This document shows, one piece after another, positions 13,741 to 18,170 of a DNA stretch of 18,170 nucleotides; the first letter of the stretch is position 1, and each line of letters opens with the position of its first letter. Origin of the DNA: CAIXOZ01 sp046091285 (GTDB lineage Bacteria > Cyanobacteriota > Cyanobacteriia > PCC-6307 > Cyanobiaceae). The notes under the pieces were generated by a model. That model saw only the letters and a program-made list of their open reading frames with translations, was not told the origin of the DNA and did no database searches. The stretch lies in contig JBJTBH010000159.1 in assembly GCA_046091285.1 (NCBI GenBank), forward strand, positions 1 through 18,170. Direction: 5' to 3'. The position numbers were made by a program, and so were the translations under genes.

Positions 13741-14129
13741 TGCCTGATGTCGTGCCTCTTCCGAAGGCTGCCCAGCCGCCGAACGTCACAGGGTCAACCC
13801 CATGGCCTTACACCAACGCTGTGCCAGCAAACAGCAGCGCGCAGCAGAACCGCAGAGCAGCCGGTCAGCCTGCACCTGATCCACCATGGGTGATCCACAA
13901 CGACCAGGGATTGCGCAAACGATTCTGACTGGCGTGTCGCCGATCTCACACATCTGCTGATCTCACACCCGCAGAGAGAAGCGCAAAAACGTCCATACCT
14001 GAAAAGCCATCATCTCAGTGGAGATCACCGAAACATCCCCACCTGAATACAATCAACTTCAGGCCTGTTACCGAGCCTTTCACGACCCGGTCAGTCATCA
14101 TCATCAGACGCTTTCAGTCAGGAGCTAAT

Positions 14130-14165
14130 ATGAGTAACCCAGGCGTTGTGTTTTCGGCTGGGTGA
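14130..14165 (+). CDS. Possible 11-residue leader peptide or gene remnant
   Basis: ATG 14130 opens an 11-codon frame, MSNPGVVFSAG, ending at TGA 14163-14165. AGGAG at 14120-14124 with a 5-base spacer is the best Shine-Dalgarno I found in this window. It ends 25 bases before the DUF4336 start and in a different frame. It may be a leader that affects translation of the next gene, the start of a truncated gene, or chance. Confidence 0.3.
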   Translation: MSNPGVVFSAG

Positions 14166-14190
14166 TTGCTGATCGAAACGGATCTGGCTG

Positions 14191-15360
14191 GTGACTGTCT
14201 CTGCGACCGACCAACGTTGGCCCTGGTGGCCCCTGCTGCCCCTCTACCCCTATGGCCACCGGCGCACCCTGGTGCGGGAGCTGATTCCAGGTCGGATCTG
14301 GAGTTTTGAGCAGCTGCAGGGAATTTTTTATGTGGCTGTGCCGATCCGGATGACTGTGCTGAAGGTCGCGGACGGCCTGCTGCTCTACGGAGCCGTCCCT
14401 CCCACCGGCGAAGTGCTTGCGGTCCTCCGGGATCTGGAAGCGATCCACGGTCCGGTGCGCACATTGGTGCTGGGGACCTCCTCCGGACTGGAACACAAGC
14501 TGCCGATGCCGGCCCTGGCCCGCGCCTTCCCCAAGGCCGACCTCTGGGTCAGCCCCGGCCAATGGAGCTTCCCCGTGTCCCTGCCGGCGACCTGGCTGGG
14601 TTTCCCGGCCTCCCGCACGCGTGTGCTCGGGCAGGACGGCTGGCCCCATGAGGATCAACTGCGCTGGACGATGCTCGGCCCCCTCGATCTGGGAGTGGGC
14701 GCCTTTGCGGAAGCGGCCTGTTTCGATCGCCACAGCGGTTCCCTGCTGCTCACCGATGCCCTCGTCGCTCCGGATCCGACGCCACCCCCCCTGTTTGACG
14801 CCGACCCGACACCGTTGCTCTTTCATGCCCGCGAGCTCGGATCCGAACCGCTGCAGGACAGCCCGGAGGCCCGCCAGCGCGGTTGGCGGCGTCTGTTGCT
14901 GTTTGCCTCATTTCTGCGTCCGTCCGGCCTGAGGATTCCGACCTGGCGTGAGGTGTTCACCGGTGCCCTGAGGCCCGGCACGCGGCAACCAAGGGCTTAC
15001 TTCGGCCTCTATCCCTTCCGCTGGCAACCCGATTGGGAACGGGATCTCCAGGCCCTCGTGCCGGAGGATCGCCCGGTGCTGCAGGTGGCGCCGGTGCTCG
15101 AGCGGCTCGTGTTTCCCCGTCAGCGTCAGCCCCTTGTGGCCTGGATCCGACAGCTGGCGACATTGGAGAACCTGCGCTGGGTCGTCCCGGCTCACTACGC
15201 AGCCCCGGTGCCCTGTTCCTCCAGGACCCTGGCCGATCTGGCGGATCAGCTGGAACGTCGGCCCTGGGCTCCTGATGCAGGGCCCTGGGCCTTTCTTTCC
15301 TCCATCGATCAGGCGCTACTCCGGTGGGGGGTGGTGCCTGCCGCCGGTGACGGCCACTGA
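14191..15360 (+). CDS. DUF4336 domain-containing protein, 389 aa
   Basis: Cyanobacterial-type DUF4336 protein. The conserved block is seen as LIPGRIWSFEQLQGIFYVAV (from about residue 31), PIRMTVLKVADGLLLYGAV, LEAIHGPVRTLVLGTSSGLEHK and KADLWVSPGQWSFPVSLPATWLG. The family is thought to be related to metallo-beta-lactamase-fold hydrolases but without their classical HxHxDH ligand motif; I see no such motif here either. Function is unknown. The start at GTG 14191 leaves a short Trp-rich lead-in (QRWPWWPLLPLYPYGHRRT) typical of the family; there is no clear Shine-Dalgarno. It has no obvious membrane segment or signal peptide. It is convergent with the DUF760 gene, and a 14-bp repeat begins 28 bases after its stop. 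Confidence 0.88.
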   Translation: MTVSATDQRWPWWPLLPLYPYGHRRTLVRELIPGRIWSFEQLQGIFYVAVPIRMTVLKVADGLLLYGAVPPTGEVLAVLRDLEAIHGPVRTLVLGTSSGLEHKLPMPALARAFPKADLWVSPGQWSFPVSLPATWLGFPASRTRVLGQDGWPHEDQLRWTMLGPLDLGVGAFAEAACFDRHSGSLLLTDALVAPDPTPPPLFDADPTPLLFHARELGSEPLQDSPEARQRGWRRLLLFASFLRPSGLRIPTWREVFTGALRPGTRQPRAYFGLYPFRWQPDWERDLQALVPEDRPVLQVAPVLERLVFPRQRQPLVAWIRQLATLENLRWVVPAHYAAPVPCSSRTLADLADQLERRPWAPDAGPWAFLSSIDQALLRWGVVPAAGDGH

Positions 15361-15388
15361 AACACGTTCTGCAAGAGCACCTGTCACG

Positions 15389-15458
15389 AATGTGTTAACA
15401 GCAACGTGTCAATAGCAATGTGTCACCAGCGATGTGTTAATAGCAATGTATCAACAGC
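15389..15458. repeat. Five tandem 14-bp repeats
   Basis: Units at 15389, 15403, 15417, 15431 and 15445 follow AATGTGTYAAYAGC with one to three changes each. A weaker related piece (CTGTCACGA) precedes them. The array lies between the convergent DUF4336 and DUF760 genes. The period is twice seven, but the units do not resolve into equal heptamers. The gap has no other feature; A-rich CTACAAAAAAATGCTG follows at 15470-15485. Confidence 0.9.
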
Positions 15459-15601
15459 AGAGATGGCGCCTACAAAAAAATGCTGATAGATCCAGGATCT
15501 CACCGAAAACCGGTGCCTCGATTCTGGATGCCTTAATTCTAAATGTTGTGGGTCGAAACCCCTGTGGCATCGGAGCCCTTGCGATCAGGGAACAACCTTT
15601 C

Positions 15602-15949
15602 TCAGAGGTTCAGCATGCCGGGATCGCTGTCGAGATCCTCATCGCTGAACAGACTGGCTTCCAGATCCATCCGCTGCTCCATCTGGCGAAGAAAATATCC
15701 CGTCATCATCGCTGAGGCCAGCAATCCCGCAAGATTATCGCGGCTTGCTTGAATCTTCACCTCGAACTGTTCGCCGGGAAGCATCCCGAGCAGACCCTGA
15801 ACATTATGGCGAATGATGTCCTGAATGTCAGGACTGGCGGATCGTGCCACCCGCTGCAGAACATCCGGAGATTGATCCTGCAAGTACTGAATCAGGGAAT
15901 TGCCGCTGAAGGCTTCGTGATCCGGTGAGGGAAACTCCGGGTTGAACAT
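15602..15949 (-). CDS. DUF760 family protein, 115 aa
   Basis: Small soluble protein of the cyanobacterial/plastid DUF760 family. The diagnostic core spans about residues 18-95: SLIQYLQDQSPDVLQRVARS, then SPDIQDIIRHNVQGLLGMLP, and LAGLLASAMMTGYFLRQMEQRMDLE. The family is widespread in oxygenic phototrophs. I am not certain of a molecular role; plastid members have been linked to proteolysis control. The tail (SDEDLDSDPG) is acidic. ATG 15949 is 24 bases after the lepB stop on the same strand, so the two are probably co-transcribed. Confidence 0.88.
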   Translation of the reverse strand: MFNPEFPSPDHEAFSGNSLIQYLQDQSPDVLQRVARSASPDIQDIIRHNVQGLLGMLPGEQFEVKIQASRDNLAGLLASAMMTGYFLRQMEQRMDLEASLFSDEDLDSDPGMLNL

Positions 15950-15973
15950 CGCCGCAGCACCGCAGGTCCGTTT

Positions 15974-16594
15974 TCAGCCTAACGCAGCAGATTCGACGGG
16001 TTGGCGTCGCAGGGGACTGAGCCGCTGCAGCGGCCAGTAGCGCACGATGGCCGTGCCGATCACCCGATCCAGCGGCAGGGGGCCCCAGAGGTGGGAGTCG
16101 AGGCTGGCGTTGCGGTTATCGCCCAGCACCAGCACCTGACCGTCAGGAACCTCCAGAGGACCGAAGGTGTAGGTCATCGCTTCGCTGGACCAGTCGGGGC
16201 TGACAGGCTGGTCATTGCGCCAGAGGAAACCGTCCCGCACCTCGATCCGGTCGCCGGCCGTGCCGACCACCCGCTTGATCAGCGCTGAACCGGGGTCATA
16301 CCCGGCGGCAAGCAGAGCATCCGGTGGGCGGAACACGACCACGGTGCCGACCGGAAGCGTCAGTCCCAGACGCGGACGCAGTTTTTCCACCAGCACCCGA
16401 TCCTGAAGCTGAAGGGTGGGGAGCATCGACCCTGAAGGGATCCAGCGCGGTTCGATCACTCCCCAGCGCAACACCAGGGCCACGAGCACCCACAGCAGCA
16501 GGGTCTGCACCTGCCGGCGCCACTGCTGGCGGGAACTCCCCGGCGATGGTGGTGATGGGAGCCGGGGTGGCGATGCGGCTGGTTCGCTGCTCAT
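15974..16594 (-). CDS. lepB: Signal peptidase I, 206 aa
   Basis: Type I signal peptidase that removes signal peptides from exported proteins at the membrane. A Pro/Ser-rich cytoplasmic N-terminus (residues 1-24) precedes one membrane helix (VQTLLLWVLVALVLRWGVI). Box B PSGSMLPTL holds the nucleophile Ser at residue 56. Box D ALIKRVVGTAGD holds the general base K107. Box E GDNRNASLDSHLWGPL is complete. Length fits the short single-helix type common in cyanobacteria and Gram-positive bacteria. I chose ATG 16594 (MSSEPAASPPRLP); a much longer frame upstream runs antisense through menD and is not real. The start faces menD across 30 bases. In cyanobacteria the enzyme serves plasma and thylakoid membranes. 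Confidence 0.95.
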   Translation of the reverse strand: MSSEPAASPPRLPSPPSPGSSRQQWRRQVQTLLLWVLVALVLRWGVIEPRWIPSGSMLPTLQLQDRVLVEKLRPRLGLTLPVGTVVVFRPPDALLAAGYDPGSALIKRVVGTAGDRIEVRDGFLWRNDQPVSPDWSSEAMTYTFGPLEVPDGQVLVLGDNRNASLDSHLWGPLPLDRVIGTAIVRYWPLQRLSPLRRQPVESAALG

Positions 16595-16624
16595 CGAGAT
16601 CAGAAACGGCACCCACCCTGCAGG
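16595..16624. promoter_or_regulatory. Very short divergent gap between lepB and menD
   Basis: Only 30 bases separate the two starts (63 if menD begins at ATG 16658). Promoters for either gene would have to overlap the opposite coding region. No clear -10 or -35 was identified. The inference rests on geometry alone. Confidence 0.3.
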
Positions 16625-18170
16625 ATGGACCCCCATCCTCGCCCAGATGCTGCCGTGATGCCGGCGCCAGCCATCCCCCTGCTGGAGCGCAACCTGCGGG
16701 CTTCGATCACCCTGCTGCTCCGCCTCCAGCGCCGGGGTCTGCGCCATCTGGTGCTGGCTCCCGGCAGTCGCTCCGCGCCGCTGGCGGTCGCGGCCGCTCT
16801 TCTGGAAGCCGAAGGACTGCTGCAGCTCCATCCCGGCCTTGATGAGCGTTCCGGCGCCTTTCTGGCCCTGGGGCTGGCCCGCACGGATGGCAGGCCCGCC
16901 GCCGTGGTCACCACCTCCTGATCGGCGGTGGCCAATCTTCTGCCGGCCGCCGTGGAAGCGGATCACGGTGGCCTGCCGCTGCTGCTGCTCAGCGCTGACC
17001 GACCAGCCCGCCTGAAGGACTGTGGGGCGAATCAGGCGGTCAATCAGGAGGCCTTCCTGCTGGCGTCCTGTCGATGGGCCGGCAAGGGTCCGGCCGACGG
17101 GCTGGCACAGCTTGCAGCGTCGGCAGTGGAGGCACTCGCGGATCAGGCCTGGGCGGCTGCGCTGCACTCCCCCCCGGGGGCGGTGCGTCTCAACCACCCC
17201 TTTGAGGAACCTCTGCACGCCGACGGCCCCCTGGTGCAGCGCCTGCAGCAGACCCTGCAGGCGCGGATCGCGGCCCCGGAAGCGCTGCCCCCGTTGCCGG
17301 CACCAGCGCCCGCCGGTGAGGCGACGGTCCCCTCTGCGGCCATCACCGGCCTTGATCCCGGTCAGTCGGGCGTGATCATCGCCGGACCCTGGCGCGGCCG
17401 TCCCTCGCAATGGCAGGCCTGGCGGAACAGCCTGCACCGCTGGCAGCAGGCCACGGGGTGGCCTCTGCTTGCCGATCCGCTCTCAGGCCTGCGCGGTGAT
17501 CCATGGCTGCGCCCCCTGCTCGGATACGACCTCTTCCTTGAGCCATCGGTGGTGCCGCAGCCTTCCCAGGTGCTGCGGCTCGGTCCTCTGCCCGCCAGCC
17601 GGCGACTGCAGCGCTGGCTGGAGCGATTTGAGGGTCCTCAGGGGCTTGTCAGTGAAGGGGATCCACGACCGCTGGATCCACTGCGGAGCGTTCAGTGGCA
17701 GTGCGCCGCCGGCCTGACCCCCTGGGTCGCCGGCCAGGCCCTCACGGACGAGCCTCCGGCCCCTGCCAGCCTGGAGCTGGCGGCGGCCTGGCGGCAGGCC
17801 GAAACGCTGGTGGCGGAGGCATTGACCGTCTGGTCAGGCGCCCAGGAGGGCCTCAGTGAACCGCTGCTGGCCCATCGCCTCAGTCGCCTGCTGCCAGCCG
17901 GGATGCCGCTGATGCTGGCCAACAGCTCCCCGGTGCGCGACTGGGAGACCTTTGCCGATGGACGGGCGCCGCACCGACCGATCGTCGGATTCCGCGGTGC
18001 CTCCGGGATTGATGGCACCCTGTCGGAGGCCTGCGGGCTGGCGATCGGCTGGGGCGCGGCGGTGCTGGTCACCGGTGATCTGGCCCTCCTTCACGACAGC
18101 AACGGCTGGCTCTGGCAGCAACGACTGGCGCAGCTCGGGGCCCGGCTGACGGTGGTGCTGCTCGATAACG
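16625..18170 (+). pseudogene. menD: 2-succinyl-5-enolpyruvyl-6-hydroxy-3-cyclohexene-1-carboxylate synthase, interrupted by in-frame TGA (3' end outside the window)
   Basis: MenD is the thiamine-diphosphate enzyme that joins isochorismate and 2-oxoglutarate on the route to menaquinone or, in cyanobacteria, phylloquinone of photosystem I. The frame shows RGLRHLVLAPGSRSAPLAVA, HPGLDERSGAFLALGLART, then AAVVTTS followed by TGA at 16919-16921. The same frame resumes at once with SAVANLLPAAVEA, LSADRPARLKDCGANQAVNQ, and near the edge FRGASGIDGTLSEA and TGDLALLHDSNGW, the cofactor-binding region. I translated all 416 codons after the stop and found no other stop or frameshift. Relatives have TSGTAVANL here, so TGA stands where GGA (Gly) is expected. 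Either a sequence error, a recent nonsense mutation, or readthrough. ATG 16625 is used; ATG 16658 is an alternative. Confidence 0.9.

Larger units (their letters stand above)
13434..14125. other. Gene-free stretch carrying two tandem-repeat systems
   Basis: Nothing here looks like a real gene. The first part (13457-13650) is A/T-richer than the rest of the window and holds 32-bp units and a heptamer array. The second (13658-13740) holds a 17-bp-period repeat. A 67-codon plus frame from GTG 13725 begins inside the 17-bp repeat and encodes a Pro/Asn/Gln-rich peptide without a ribosome binding site, so I do not call it. From about 13930 to 14110 I see no repeat, hairpin with T-run or RNA gene. 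Confidence 0.6.

Noticed and set aside
13725..13928. Plus-strand 67-codon frame from GTG
   Set aside because: It starts inside the 17-bp repeat, lacks a ribosome binding site and encodes a low-complexity Pro/Asn/Gln-rich peptide.
16919..16921. TGA as a selenocysteine codon in menD
   Set aside because: The family has glycine here, not cysteine, no SECIS-like hairpin was evident right after it, and selenocysteine use is not expected in this group.
16600..17437. Minus-strand upstream extension of lepB (long frame from 17437)
   Set aside because: It runs antisense through menD, is Arg/Gly/Gln-rich and adds about 280 residues not found in signal peptidases; ATG 16594 gives a normal length.

Overview
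The window is chromosomal DNA of a high-GC unicellular cyanobacterium, most likely of the Synechococcus/Cyanobium (picocyanobacterial) group. Support comes from several cyanobacterial-type conserved families (DUF1816, DUF3288, DUF760, DUF4336, and a small two-helix membrane protein), the gene neighbourhood on the left, frequent GTG/TTG starts with weak Shine-Dalgarno sequences, and a tRNA without an encoded CCA end. The genus is an inference; no 16S or similar marker is present.

Left part (1-7312, all minus strand): reading in the direction of transcription, a DUF3288 protein, trpD (tryptophan synthesis), carA (carbamoyl phosphate for arginine and pyrimidines), a STAS-domain anti-sigma-factor antagonist, Mini-III ribonuclease (mrnC), a TrmH/RlmB-type 2'-O-methyltransferase with very long low-complexity arms, a DUF1816 protein, and the 5' 424 codons of gatA (Glu-tRNA(Gln) amidotransferase). 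mrnC and the methyltransferase are 18 bases apart and both act on 23S rRNA, so they look like one ribosome-maturation unit.

Middle part (7379-11516, plus strand): an ABC half-transporter divergent from the DUF3288 gene, a small membrane protein, msrA (methionine sulfoxide repair), three small poorly characterised genes (one MliC-like, one with a possible SAP/Rho-N-like element), and tRNA-Pro(GGG) followed by a strong intrinsic terminator.

Accessory part (about 11579-15600): directly after the tRNA and terminator the DNA changes character. It holds five 24-bp tandem repeats, a secreted M20-family metallopeptidase, a gene-free stretch of about 760 bp with a heptamer array nested in 32-bp units and then a 17-bp-period repeat, an isolated 11-codon ORF with a good ribosome binding site, a DUF4336 gene, and a 14-bp-period repeat. 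Four unrelated tandem-repeat families within 4 kb mark this as the variable part of the window.

Right part (15602-18170): DUF760 and lepB (signal peptidase I) on the minus strand, divergent from menD. The menD frame is open to the window edge except for one in-frame TGA at 16919-16921, which replaces a conserved glycine codon. This is the most striking single observation. I did not find a convincing new multi-gene defence or mobile system; the novelty lies in the repeats, the tRNA-linked block and the interrupted menD.
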